From: Aquisalibacillus elongatus
GTDB taxonomy: Bacteria; Bacillota; Bacilli; Bacillales; Alkalibacillaceae
NCBI RefSeq assembly: GCF_003843875.1
Contig: NZ_RKRF01000001.1
Location: forward strand, 1 to 48,150
Reading direction: 5' to 3'
Length of the DNA stretch: 48,150 nt
Numbering within the stretch: position 1 is the stretch's first letter; every line of letters begins with the position of its first letter. A program made the position numbers and the translations under genes. Under the pieces are notes generated by a model. The model saw nothing but the letters and a program-made list of their open reading frames with translations, was not told where the DNA came from and made no database searches. This document shows, piece by piece, positions 1 to 7,934 of this stretch.

Positions 1-48
1 TTAACAATTTTTAATTTAAAACTATCACTATATTTTGCCATATGAAAA

Positions 49-87
49 CACCCCAAAAGTTAGATTTTTACTCTAACTTTTGGGGTG
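49..87 (-). terminator. Terminator of the 3D-domain protein gene
   Basis: A perfect 16-bp inverted repeat (49-64 and 72-87) with a 7-nt loop. Read on the minus strand it is followed by TTTT, as expected of an intrinsic terminator for the gene that ends at 121. Confidence 0.85.
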
Positions 88-120
88 CAGTACCTAGATG
101 AGGGGAGATTTTTGGTTTAA

Positions 121-693
121 TTACTCTATTACACGAATTCGTACTTGTCTAACGCCAAATCTAAGGGCGTCAGCTTCGTTTGGCATAAAGATATCAATTC
201 GATTGCCTTTAATGGCGGAACCAGTGTCGCCTGCGATAGCTGTACCATAACCTTCAACCCATACTTTGGAACCTAATGGGATGACATTCGGGTCAACTGC
301 AATAACTTTCCTGTCTGGATTAGCTCTTAAATCAATACCTGTTCTGGTTGTTCCGCTGCATCCATCACAGTATGCAGTGTAAGCTGTAGCTTTGACATAC
401 ATAGTCTCGCCTTCCTGGCTTGTCTCACTGACTTGCTGAATTTCTTGTTCTTCTTGTTGTTTATTTTCACTTGATTGAGCTTGTTTTGGTTCTGGCTCAA
501 TCAATGTAATTTCACCTTTTGGTTTTAAATTACTTTCTGATGTTGATAGAAATTGAACATGATGTTCTTTTGCTCCTAATTGAGTTTCTAATGTTGAACT
601 ATGAATCTGAGATGCGTTCAATGGAGAACTAAACATCATTAGTATGCCCAGCAAGACAAGTGTTGCCGTCACACTAAATAATGCACGTTTCAT
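121..693 (-). CDS. Exported 3D-domain protein (YuiC/YocH-like)
   Basis: A 190-aa protein with an N-terminal hydrophobic signal or anchor (about residues 5-23), a Gln/Glu-rich linker (60-97) and a C-terminal 3D domain (about 98-190). The three aspartates that name the domain are visible: D134 in AVDP, D156 in AGDTG and D167 in IDIF. The family has a double-psi beta-barrel related to MltA-type lytic transglycosylases and acts on peptidoglycan. No LysM or SH3 wall-binding repeats are seen, so it is closer to YuiC than to YocH. The ATG is preceded by GGAGGG. It is monocistronic, with its own promoter and terminator. A role in cell-wall turnover is inferred from the family. Confidence 0.9.
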   Translation of the reverse strand: MKRALFSVTATLVLLGILMMFSSPLNASQIHSSTLETQLGAKEHHVQFLSTSESNLKPKGEITLIEPEPKQAQSSENKQQEEQEIQQVSETSQEGETMYVKATAYTAYCDGCSGTTRTGIDLRANPDRKVIAVDPNVIPLGSKVWVEGYGTAIAGDTGSAIKGNRIDIFMPNEADALRFGVRQVRIRVIE

Positions 694-1060
694 GTCGTAC
701 CCTCCATATAATTTGTGTCTAAAGTAGTGGTTAAAAAGAAATGCTCTTCTTTCAACCCTTGTGTAGTATATCAGCTGAATGTCTCAAGTCAATTACAACG
801 CTTGTACAGGAACATGACATTATCATTACAAAAGTCTCAAATTAAAAATGAGTTTATATTCATATTGCATCAATCCTGTGATTGCGGTATTGAGGAAGAG
901 TTATCGAGTTATTTAAGTTTCTATGCTATCTTAAATAGTTGACGAAGGGTTATTGCAAAGTTGTATACTTCTAATAACTAGTCATAGAGATACACACAAA
1001 GGTATTGGCAGTGCAATAAAATAGATATAGATACAGTTATCTTAGGAAGGAGATATCATC
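694..1060. other. Intergenic region between divergent genes
   Basis: This 367-bp stretch separates the divergent 3D-domain and FMN reductase genes. It holds the minus-strand promoter at 765-792 and, near 1005-1033, a weak plus-strand candidate (TTGGCA, 17 bp, TAGATA). A 75-codon reading frame (715-942) has no ribosome binding site and no recognisable features, so I do not call it. No RNA gene is evident. Confidence 0.6.
765..792 (-). promoter_or_regulatory. SigA-type promoter of the 3D-domain gene
   Basis: On the minus strand TTGACT and TATACT are separated by 16 bp, about 70 bp upstream of the start codon. Confidence 0.6.
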
Positions 1061-1633
1061 GTGAGAGTTCTATTAATCAACGGCACAATTGTTGGTGAGA
1101 AAACGAAAGTCTTACTTAATGAGGTAAAAAAACAATTAATAGAATATATACCGAGCCACGAGCTACAAAACTTATATCTTGAAGATTATCAAATGGAGTT
1201 TGCCGATGGGCGCCCTAAAGAGGCTTACAATGAAGATACTCAAAACCTAATTGAAGCGATTGAAGAGGCTGATGGGTATGTGATCGTATCACCCATTTTT
1301 CAGAGATCCATTCCAGGTGTTTTGAAAAATATGTTTGATTTGATTTCCCCAAAAGCTATGCGGTATAAGCCAGTTGCAATTTTGGGTAATGGCGGTACTT
1401 ATCAGCATCATTTGGTGGTTGAACATCAACTGAAGCCAATTTTGGATTACTTCAGGTGTTTAATGACGCCAAATTACATTTATACGCATACCAATCATTT
1501 CTCGCATCAAAATGAGTTAATCGATGAGGATATTTTAAAGCGGATTCAGGAGCTTGCTGGCGTGTTTCATCAATACTTAAAAATGAGTGAAGATATTAAA
1601 AATGGCGATGATTTTAGTTTGACTGATTATTAA
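1061..1633 (+). CDS. NAD(P)H-dependent FMN reductase family protein
   Basis: A 190-aa flavodoxin-fold protein. The first beta strand and phosphate loop (MRVLLINGTIVGEKT) and the segment SPIFQRSIPGVLKNMFD near residues 83-100 match the flavin-binding loops of SsuE and azobenzene-reductase type NADPH-dependent FMN reductases. It probably binds FMN and reduces flavin or quinone-like acceptors in the cytoplasm; the substrate cannot be told. The GTG start is chosen because an AAGGAGAT site sits 6 nt upstream. It is transcribed alone and ends at a strong hairpin shared with the convergent gene. Confidence 0.85.
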   Translation: MRVLLINGTIVGEKTKVLLNEVKKQLIEYIPSHELQNLYLEDYQMEFADGRPKEAYNEDTQNLIEAIEEADGYVIVSPIFQRSIPGVLKNMFDLISPKAMRYKPVAILGNGGTYQHHLVVEHQLKPILDYFRCLMTPNYIYTHTNHFSHQNELIDEDILKRIQELAGVFHQYLKMSEDIKNGDDFSLTDY

Positions 1634-1634
1634 A

Positions 1635-1670
1635 AAGTAACTCCTGCGGGTAATCCCGCAGGAGTTACTT
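1635..1670. terminator. Bidirectional terminator hairpin
   Basis: A perfect 16-bp stem (1635-1650 and 1655-1670) with the loop TAAT lies between convergent genes. The T-run is better on the minus strand (TTTTT), so it mainly serves the crotonase gene. It can also end the FMN reductase transcript. Confidence 0.85.
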
Positions 1671-1675
1671 AGTGT

Positions 1676-2449
1676 TTATTCGCCTTTAAACTCAGGTTTT
1701 CGCTTGTTTAAGAACGCATCAACGCCTTCTTTATGATCTTCAGTTTGGCGCATTTTAGCTTGTCCTTTCGTCTCTTGATCTAAAATCTCTTCTAAGTGCG
1801 GCAACTGTTCGTTGTTAATAATTTTTTTAGATTCAATCATCGCTAATAGTGGTGCTTGAGATAATTTTGTTAAATAACCACTTAATGTTGAATCAAGGTT
1901 TTCACAAACGACATCCACCAAGCCTAGTGGCTTCGCTTCTTTTGCTGTCATCATTTGGCCTTCCCAAATAAGTTGCTTAGCTTTAACAGAGCCGACACGT
2001 TGCTCCATATAAAAATGCCCGCCACCATCTGGGATGAGCCCTATTCCTATGAAGTTCATTGCAACTTTTGCATCTTCTTTCGCAATGACGTAATCCGCTG
2101 CCAAAGCAATGCTTAAACCTAGGCCTGCAGCAGCACCATTTAACGCAGAGATTGTAATTTTTGGCATGGTGAAAAACAATGTACTAACACGCTTAATCTT
2201 TTGCATAACATCCTCAAATGCTTTTGGGTCAGAGGATTGCAGCATCGTCTTCATGTCGCCACCTGCTGAAAATGCTTTGCCTTTGCCAGTTAAAACCACA
2301 ATATTGGATTCATCATTTTGAACTTCTTCTAACACTTCAGCTAATTCATTAAGTAGCTCAACATCCATTGCATTTAAATGGTCTTCGCGGTTTAGTTTAA
2401 TCGTTGTTACAGGCCCTTCCCTATGTACAAAAACTGTTTTTTCTTCCAT
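1676..2449 (-). CDS. Crotonase (enoyl-CoA hydratase/isomerase) family, PaaG-like
   Basis: A 257-aa single-domain crotonase. The oxyanion-hole segments are present (FSAGGD at about 60-65, NGAAAGLGLS at 104-113). The two glutamates of true enoyl-CoA hydratases are replaced: by my alignment S113 and F133 stand at those positions. An Asp in GLIPDGGG (D141) falls where PaaG-type isomerases carry a catalytic Asp. I therefore expect an acyl-CoA isomerase or another crotonase reaction rather than hydration; the substrate is unknown. It starts at ATG after a GAGGTGAC site and follows the HTH-TPR regulator by 13 bp, so the two are probably co-transcribed. Confidence 0.85.
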   Translation of the reverse strand: MEEKTVFVHREGPVTTIKLNREDHLNAMDVELLNELAEVLEEVQNDESNIVVLTGKGKAFSAGGDMKTMLQSSDPKAFEDVMQKIKRVSTLFFTMPKITISALNGAAAGLGLSIALAADYVIAKEDAKVAMNFIGIGLIPDGGGHFYMEQRVGSVKAKQLIWEGQMMTAKEAKPLGLVDVVCENLDSTLSGYLTKLSQAPLLAMIESKKIINNEQLPHLEEILDQETKGQAKMRQTEDHKEGVDAFLNKRKPEFKGE

Positions 2450-2462
2450 TTTGTCACCTCAT

Positions 2463-3704
2463 TTATATTTTTAATTCATTTAGTTGCTTGTAATAGTCAA
2501 TTGCTTTGAGATATTCTTCTTTTTCCGTATAGACTTCTGCAAGTAATTGTAGTAATTCTTTCATTAATCCGTTTTCACCTATCGTTTTATAGTGTGGCAG
2601 GATCACGTTTACACATCTGTCGATAAAATCTTGTTCATGTGTTCGCTTTTGAAGTTGATGTTTTAAAATATAAAAGCGATGGCGAACCTTTGTAAAATTA
2701 GTACCTTGTAATAATTCTTCACCTTTTGTAACGTATTCTTGAGCTTTGTCATGCTTGCCTTGTTCGATGAAAACCTTTGCAATGATTAAAGTTGTATGGG
2801 CTGTATCATATAAATAGTCATGGTTATTTAAGGCTTCAAATAATAATTCTAATGCGTAGTCTAAGTCTCCTTGTCGATAATAAAGGATCGCCAAATTATG
2901 TGTTGCTCGGGAACGTACTTTTGGTGAATCGCCCATTGGTTTTGACTTTAACACTTGGTTAAAATAGGATTTCGATATGTCGTATGCTTCTAAGTTTAAA
3001 TAATTAATCCCAAATAAGTGATAGCAGTCGGTTACTTTTCGATAAAGTAAATCGTTAGCGTATTGCTCAAGGGCAATGCCGACGTAATAATTTGAATAAA
3101 TAGGCTTGTTCATTCCCATGTAAGATAGGGCAAGTAAATAATAAATCTCAGGATCTCTTAAGTTATGGTCTTCTAAAATATCTTTTGCTAAGTGAAAGTA
3201 ATGGTTAGCCTGTTTGGCATTTAAGTGACAGTTATAATAGAACCCTACTATTTTGTAAAAATAAAATAGCTTGCGCTCAGTAAATTCTGTCTCTAACCTT
3301 AATAAGTCTTGAAAATTAACTTTAAATTTCTCCGTCGGATTCGTCTTAATTAAGTAGTAAAAATGCATAAGCTCAAAATAGTTCTGTGTATGGATCTCAT
3401 GAAAAGGCGTTATAATATCATTTAATTCATCGACAATTTCTTTAGCTTGTTCTAAGTAATCAAACGTAATTTGTTTATATAATTGATCAATTTGCCTCTG
3501 AATGGTTTGTTCATCATATGATGTTAACTTTTCATAATCCATGTTGAGTCGATTGAATAATAGTTCAATCGTATCTGACTTAGGAACCAATGCACCGCTT
3601 TCAATTTTACTTAAATAGGAAACAGAGCACACACCATTTGCAAGATCTTTTTGCGTTAATCCTTGTTTTGTTCGGTAAAATTGTATGATAGAACCAAGAT
3701 CCAT
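2463..3704 (-). CDS. HTH (XRE) transcriptional regulator with TPR domain, RNPP-like
   Basis: A 413-aa protein with an N-terminal Cro/C1-type helix-turn-helix (about residues 5-62; core QGLTQKDLANGVCSVSYLSKIESG) followed by about 340 residues of helical tetratricopeptide-like repeats, several with alternating Tyr, Ala and Leu (for example around 245-300 and 370-405). This architecture is that of RNPP regulators (PlcR, NprR, PrgX), in which the TPR part binds a secreted and re-imported peptide. No peptide gene is seen directly downstream, where it usually lies; a crotonase gene follows instead after 13 bp. A peptide ligand is therefore inference only. The ATG follows a GGGGATG-type site. Confidence 0.85.
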   Translation of the reverse strand: MDLGSIIQFYRTKQGLTQKDLANGVCSVSYLSKIESGALVPKSDTIELLFNRLNMDYEKLTSYDEQTIQRQIDQLYKQITFDYLEQAKEIVDELNDIITPFHEIHTQNYFELMHFYYLIKTNPTEKFKVNFQDLLRLETEFTERKLFYFYKIVGFYYNCHLNAKQANHYFHLAKDILEDHNLRDPEIYYLLALSYMGMNKPIYSNYYVGIALEQYANDLLYRKVTDCYHLFGINYLNLEAYDISKSYFNQVLKSKPMGDSPKVRSRATHNLAILYYRQGDLDYALELLFEALNNHDYLYDTAHTTLIIAKVFIEQGKHDKAQEYVTKGEELLQGTNFTKVRHRFYILKHQLQKRTHEQDFIDRCVNVILPHYKTIGENGLMKELLQLLAEVYTEKEEYLKAIDYYKQLNELKI

Positions 3705-3768
3705 CTTGCATCCCCACTTTCTTAGTCAAATTTTATCATTATTTTGAATAATATAATAGAGTGTTAGA

Positions 3769-3797
3769 TTGACTTATCAATTTTCAACGATTAAGAT
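3769..3797 (+). promoter_or_regulatory. SigA-type promoter of the btu operon
   Basis: TTGACT and TAAGAT are separated by 17 bp, ending about 30 bp before the cobalamin riboswitch. Confidence 0.65.
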
Positions 3798-3827
3798 AAA
3801 TATAGAAAATAAAATACTAGAATGATG

Positions 3828-3980
3828 GGGTGTAAACATTTCGGTGTTTACTTAAAAGGGAAGTTCGGTGAAAATCCGACGCGGTCCCGCCACTGTGTAT
3901 GGGTAGCAACTAATCAACCACTGTCCAATAGATGGGAAGGGGTTAGAAGCTAAGACCCTAAGCCAGGAGACCTGCCTAAT
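3828..3980 (+). ncRNA. Cobalamin (B12) riboswitch aptamer
   Basis: The conserved elements of the AdoCbl riboswitch are readable in order: GGTGAAAATCCGACGCGGTC followed by CCCGCCACTGT (about 3868-3895), and the B12 box AGCCAGGAGACCTGCC (3961-3976). It lies in the leader of a cobalamin uptake operon and is followed by a second hairpin (about 3991-4017) and a terminator (4051-4093). This indicates transcriptional attenuation, with bound cobalamin expected to favour termination. The ends are approximate. Confidence 0.95.
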
Positions 3981-4050
3981 CGTTTTAGCTCGTTTTCCTT
4001 CGGGGTTAAAGGAACGGCTATGATAGATATGTGATCGTAGTATGGCAGGG

Positions 4051-4093
4051 TGCCTTCGTTTTCCTAATTCCGGGGAGAACGGAGGCATTTTTT
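4051..4093 (+). terminator. Riboswitch-controlled terminator of the btu leader
   Basis: A 13-bp stem (TGCCTTCGTTTTC at 4051-4063 with GAGAACGGAGGCA at 4075-4087) is followed by TTTTTT. It lies just upstream of the btuF ribosome binding site, so it is the likely expression platform of the riboswitch. Confidence 0.85.
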
Positions 4094-4113
4094 ATGGAGA
4101 AAGGAAGATTAAT

Positions 4114-5082
4114 ATGCAGAAGAAATTATGGCTATTGTTACTAGGAGTAATCCTTGCTGTCGGGTTAACAGCATGCCAAGGTGATCAAGGAGAAGAGGAA
4201 ACTACCAATCCCGAAGATGATCAAACTGTTGAGGAAGATGGAGAACAAGGGGAAGAAGGATTTGAGTCCGTCACTTTAACGGATAAGACGGATACAGAAG
4301 TGACGATTGAAGAAGAACCGGAGACGATCGTATCTGTTCTCCCAAGTGCAACTGAAATCGTTTATGCCGTTGATGCTGGAGACAAGGTTGTCGGAGTCTC
4401 ACAGTGGGCAAACTATCCAGAGGAAGTTTCAGAGGTTGAAAAAGTCGGTGATCAGCAGCTTAATATTGAAAAAATTGTTTCACTAGATCCCGATTTAGTC
4501 GTGGCTGATTTGAATAATGCTGATGACATTGACGCCCTTCGAAATGCAGGGCTGGATGTATTAGTATTAGGTGCTCAAAGCATAGATCAAGTTTATGAAG
4601 ATATAAAGTTAGTCGGGCAGGCAACCGGTCATACAGGTGAAGCGGAAAATGTCATTGATGACATGCAAACGACTATTGATGACGTTACTACTGGCGTGAG
4701 TGACCTAACAGAAGAAGAGAAGAAGCGAGTGTGGGTCGAGGTAGGACCAGAGCTATTCTCAGGTGGTGAAGGTTCATTTATTGATGAGGTAATCGAGTTA
4801 GCAGGTGGAGTCAATATTATTGGTGACCAAGAAGGTTGGCCACAAGTCAGTGAAGAAGTGGTGTTAGAAAAAGACCCGGATGTCATTATTACGACTTATG
4901 GCTATCATACGGAAGACGCTGTAGATCAAGTGTTAGCACGTGACAATTGGCAAGGTGTCACAGCTATTCAGGAAGAACAGGTCTATGATTTACACAGTGA
5001 TCTTCTAACTCGTCCGGGACCACGTCTAGCAGATGGTTTAAAAGAACTGGCTGAAACGTTATACCCTGATCTAATGGAATAA
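4114..5082 (+). CDS. btuF: Cobalamin ABC transporter substrate-binding lipoprotein
   Basis: A 322-aa periplasmic-binding-protein-like lipoprotein. Residues 1-21 form a lipoprotein signal ending in LTAC, so the Cys is the lipid anchor. A very acidic Glu/Asp/Gln/Gly-rich linker (about 22-54) leads to a class III (FecB/BtuF-type) binding domain (PSATEIVYAV, DPDLVVA, EVIELAGG, DPDVIITTYG). ATG 4114 is chosen because it follows AAAGGAAG and starts a proper signal peptide; a reading frame open from 4042 runs through the terminator stem and has no site. The riboswitch upstream and btuC and btuD downstream assign cobalamin or another corrinoid as ligand. The acidic linker suggests adaptation to salt. 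Confidence 0.92.
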   Translation: MQKKLWLLLLGVILAVGLTACQGDQGEEETTNPEDDQTVEEDGEQGEEGFESVTLTDKTDTEVTIEEEPETIVSVLPSATEIVYAVDAGDKVVGVSQWANYPEEVSEVEKVGDQQLNIEKIVSLDPDLVVADLNNADDIDALRNAGLDVLVLGAQSIDQVYEDIKLVGQATGHTGEAENVIDDMQTTIDDVTTGVSDLTEEEKKRVWVEVGPELFSGGEGSFIDEVIELAGGVNIIGDQEGWPQVSEEVVLEKDPDVIITTYGYHTEDAVDQVLARDNWQGVTAIQEEQVYDLHSDLLTRPGPRLADGLKELAETLYPDLME

Positions 5083-5095
5083 AGGACGTTGAATT

Positions 5096-6139
5096 GTGAA
5101 TAAGACATCTCATGTTTTATGGGTATGGATTCCTGTTTTTATTGTTATGCTGCTTGCTGTTATGAGCTTATCAGTAACATTAGGGGCAGCTAATATTAGT
5201 TGGCAACTCGTGTGGCAAATTATCTTTTCAAAAATTCCTGGTGTTTCCTCATGGATTGATGTTAGTTGGGAATCCAATATTGAAACGATTGTTTGGGATT
5301 TACGACTGCCGCGTGTCATACTAGGTGCAATGGTAGGAGCAGCGCTAGCTTTAGCTGGCGCTCTATACCAAGGTGTGCTCCGGAACCCTTTAGCTGATCC
5401 GTTTATTTTAGGGGTTTCTTCCGGAGCTTCTTTTGGTGCGGCATTAGTGATCGTATTGGGTGTTAACGTATGGTGGCTAGGTAGCTTTACGCTTCCTGCT
5501 GTCGCCTTTCTATTTGGTTTTCTTAGTTTACTCATTGTCTACTATTTGTCTAGAGTTAATCAAAAGGTGCGACTTGAGACGATTATTTTGGCAGGAGTGG
5601 TCGTGCAATCATTTGTCGGTGCTTGTTTGTCATTAGTCTTAGCACTTTCAAATGAAAAGTTGCAGACGATTGTGTTTTGGATGATGGGAAGCTTAGCTTT
5701 AACTGAATGGGATTATAATCAAATGATTTTCCCGATTATGATTGTGATCAGTATTGTGTCATTGTTCTTTATAAAAGAATTAAATATGTTAGGGCTTGGT
5801 GAAGAAGCAGCGCACCACAGTGGGGTTTCAGTACAGCGGACACGGTTCATTTTATTAGTGTTAGCTTCGATTATTACAGGTGCTGCTGTTTCTGTCTCTG
5901 GTGCAATCGGTTTTGTTGGGTTAGTCGTCCCACATATTATAAGGTTGCTATTTGGAGCAGATTATCGAGTGATTTTACCTTTATCCATTATTGGCGGCGC
6001 GATCTTTTTAGTTGGAGCCGATGCTTTTGCGAGAACGATTATGGCCCCTAGAGAGTTACCATTGGGTGTCATTACAGCATTTCTCGGAGCGCCATTTTTC
6101 GGATATTTATTACGTCGAGCAAAGCGCGGTTTTTTCTAA
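5096..6139 (+). CDS. btuC: Cobalamin ABC transporter permease (FecCD/BtuC family)
   Basis: A 347-aa integral membrane protein with about ten hydrophobic helices and the FecCD signatures: LRLPRVILGAMVGAALALAG near residues 71-90, RNPLADPFILGVSSGAS near 96-112, and GFVGLVVPHIIRLLFG near 272-287, the region that couples to the ATPase. It forms the channel through which BtuF-bound corrinoid passes. The GTG start lies 13 bp after btuF, with AAAGGACG as ribosome binding site. It is part of the riboswitch-controlled operon btuF-btuC-btuD. Confidence 0.93.
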   Translation: MNKTSHVLWVWIPVFIVMLLAVMSLSVTLGAANISWQLVWQIIFSKIPGVSSWIDVSWESNIETIVWDLRLPRVILGAMVGAALALAGALYQGVLRNPLADPFILGVSSGASFGAALVIVLGVNVWWLGSFTLPAVAFLFGFLSLLIVYYLSRVNQKVRLETIILAGVVVQSFVGACLSLVLALSNEKLQTIVFWMMGSLALTEWDYNQMIFPIMIVISIVSLFFIKELNMLGLGEEAAHHSGVSVQRTRFILLVLASIITGAAVSVSGAIGFVGLVVPHIIRLLFGADYRVILPLSIIGGAIFLVGADAFARTIMAPRELPLGVITAFLGAPFFGYLLRRAKRGFF

Positions 6140-6166
6140 TTCACAGCCTATACAGGAGGGCTTTAA

Positions 6167-6931
6167 ATGCTTGAATTACAACAGGTAAGTAAAACGATCG
6201 GAGATAAGCAAATTGTTCATGATGTGAGTTTTTCTCTTGATAAAGGAAAAAGCATAGGATTAATTGGCCCAAACGGTGCTGGGAAGTCAACTTTAGTCAA
6301 GTTAATCTCAGCTTTAGAGAAACCGAGCAGTGGTTGTATTCATTTTTTCGGAGAAGACGTTCAAAAATGGTCAGTCAAAAAGTTAGCGCAACATATTGCG
6401 GTTTTATCCCAAGACGGGCTGGCACCTTATCCTATTACGGTGTACGATGCTGTATTGATGGGGCGCTATCCGCATTTAGGTTTTTTTCAACGAGAAGGAA
6501 AAAAAGATCATGAATTGGTTGAAGACGTCCTTGAAACAACAGGTCTTTCCGAGTTTCGCGACCAAATGTTGGATACGCTTAGCGGTGGTGAACGTCAGCG
6601 AGTCGCAATCGCGAAAGCCATGGTTCAGCATCCGCAGTTACTCATTTTAGATGAGCCAACGACGTTCTTAGATATCGGTCATCAACGCCAAATCTTAAAT
6701 TTAGTTCAGAGTTGGCAAAAACGCGAAGGTCTAACGGTGCTTATGGTGTTACACGACTTGAATTTAGCTGCACAATTTTGTGATGAGTTAGTGTTGATGA
6801 ACCAAGGTGAAATTGTGAATATCGGAACGAGTGAACAAATCATTGCAAGAGAAACGTTGCAATCTGTTTATCAAACAGACCCGGAAATTATCCGTCACCC
6901 GAAATCAAATATTCCTCAAATTTTGTTATAA
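6167..6931 (+). CDS. btuD: Cobalamin ABC transporter ATP-binding protein
   Basis: A 254-aa ABC ATPase. Walker A GPNGAGKS is at residues 34-41, the signature LSGGERQ at 138-144, Walker B LLILDEP at 158-164, and the switch His in VLHD near residue 190. It is most similar to FecE/BtuD/FhuC-type ATPases and would power the BtuFC importer. ATG 6167 follows an AGGAGGG site, 27 bp after btuC. No terminator separates it from the downstream DUF368 gene, though a TATAAT-like box near 6950 could start a separate transcript. Confidence 0.93.
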   Translation: MLELQQVSKTIGDKQIVHDVSFSLDKGKSIGLIGPNGAGKSTLVKLISALEKPSSGCIHFFGEDVQKWSVKKLAQHIAVLSQDGLAPYPITVYDAVLMGRYPHLGFFQREGKKDHELVEDVLETTGLSEFRDQMLDTLSGGERQRVAIAKAMVQHPQLLILDEPTTFLDIGHQRQILNLVQSWQKREGLTVLMVLHDLNLAAQFCDELVLMNQGEIVNIGTSEQIIARETLQSVYQTDPEIIRHPKSNIPQILL

Positions 6932-6991
6932 TATAAAGAGCTTGTCTAGTATAATGTAGTAGAGAACGAAACAGGAAATGGGGAAATATGA

Positions 6992-7807
6992 ATGATTGAA
7001 TGGAGAAACCTATACCGCGGTCTTCTTATGGGAGCGAGCGATATTGTCCCAGGTGTCAGTGGCGGTACGATCGCCGTTATCCTCGGTATTTACGAACGAT
7101 TTATTGAATCAATCAATGATGTTTTTACAAAAAGATGGAAACAAAGCCTTGCATTTTTAATTCCGCTTGCTGTTGGTATTTTATTTGCCATGTGGAGCTT
7201 GACGGGGGTTATTAATTGGGCGTTAAAACATTATCCGGATCAGGTCTCATTTTTATTTTTAGGATTAATTGCCGGAGTCATTCCATTCCTAGCCCGGAAG
7301 TCGAATTACAAGGAAACATTTGAAAGAACACATTATGTATTATTAGTTGTGGCCATATTACTCGTTGGGTCCATGTTTTTCTTAGAACAAGATCCAGTAG
7401 GTGATGCTATTACAACTTTTGATCCAACGACTTACCTTATTCTGTTTTTATCAGGATGGCTCGCCAGCACAGCTATGATTTTACCAGGAATTAGCGGGTC
7501 GATGCTATTAGTTTTAGTTGGAATGTATCCGACATTTTCCCATGCCATTCACGAATTTGTATTTGAAGCACTGATTCCACTTGGTTTGGGGATTGCGTTT
7601 GGTTTACTCATTATGAGTAAGATTTTGCGCTATCTGTTCCATAAATTTTACTATCAAACTTATGCTTTAATTATCGGCTTAGTCATTGGATCGTTATTCG
7701 TTATTTTTCCGGGATTTGATACTGATATGATGATGAATGTACTCAGTATGATTTTCTTAATCATTGGGTTGTTAGTGGCTTATGGATTAGGGAAAATTGA
7801 ACATTAA
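6992..7807 (+). CDS. popT: DUF368 membrane protein, PopT-type undecaprenyl-phosphate translocase
   Basis: A 271-aa polytopic membrane protein with about eight helices. Both DUF368 signatures are present: MGASDIVPGVSGGTIA near residues 13-28 and ILPGISGSMLLVLVG near 163-177, forming an internally duplicated pair. DUF368 proteins (PopT) have been shown to recycle undecaprenyl phosphate across the membrane for envelope synthesis, alongside DedA-family UptA. The function is assigned from the family. The start ATG 6992 gives IEWRNLYRG; an ATG four bases earlier opens only a four-codon frame. It sits 60 bp after btuD and is followed by a terminator. Confidence 0.85.
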   Translation: MIEWRNLYRGLLMGASDIVPGVSGGTIAVILGIYERFIESINDVFTKRWKQSLAFLIPLAVGILFAMWSLTGVINWALKHYPDQVSFLFLGLIAGVIPFLARKSNYKETFERTHYVLLVVAILLVGSMFFLEQDPVGDAITTFDPTTYLILFLSGWLASTAMILPGISGSMLLVLVGMYPTFSHAIHEFVFEALIPLGLGIAFGLLIMSKILRYLFHKFYYQTYALIIGLVIGSLFVIFPGFDTDMMMNVLSMIFLIIGLLVAYGLGKIEH

Positions 7808-7816
7808 AATGTTGTC

Positions 7817-7854
7817 AGAGCATTGAATTGTAACTCAATTTGATGCTCTTTTTT
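7817..7854 (+). terminator. Terminator of the DUF368 gene
   Basis: An imperfect stem (AGAGCATTGAATTG at 7817-7830 with CAATTTGATGCTCT at 7835-7848, two mismatches) is followed by a run of T. Confidence 0.75.
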
Positions 7855-7860
7855 GTGTCT

Positions 7861-7893
7861 AAAAAAGAGCAATTTCCGATAAGGGAATTGCTC
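7861..7893 (-). terminator. Terminator of the histidinol phosphatase gene
   Basis: An 11-bp stem (7867-7877 and 7883-7893, one mismatch) reads into TTTTTT on the minus strand, just downstream of the minus-strand gene ending at 7935. Confidence 0.8.
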
Positions 7894-7934
7894 AAACTAA
7901 CTTTATTATCTAAACTTGCAGATTTATTCTCTAT

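Noticed and set aside
715..942. 75-codon plus-strand reading frame in the first intergenic region
   Set aside because: It starts at GTG without a ribosome binding site, overlaps the minus-strand promoter of the 3D-domain gene, and shows no domain or coding character.
4042..4113. Upstream extension of btuF to 4042
   Set aside because: It would be translated through the riboswitch terminator stem, and the signal peptide would no longer be N-terminal. ATG 4114 has the ribosome binding site.
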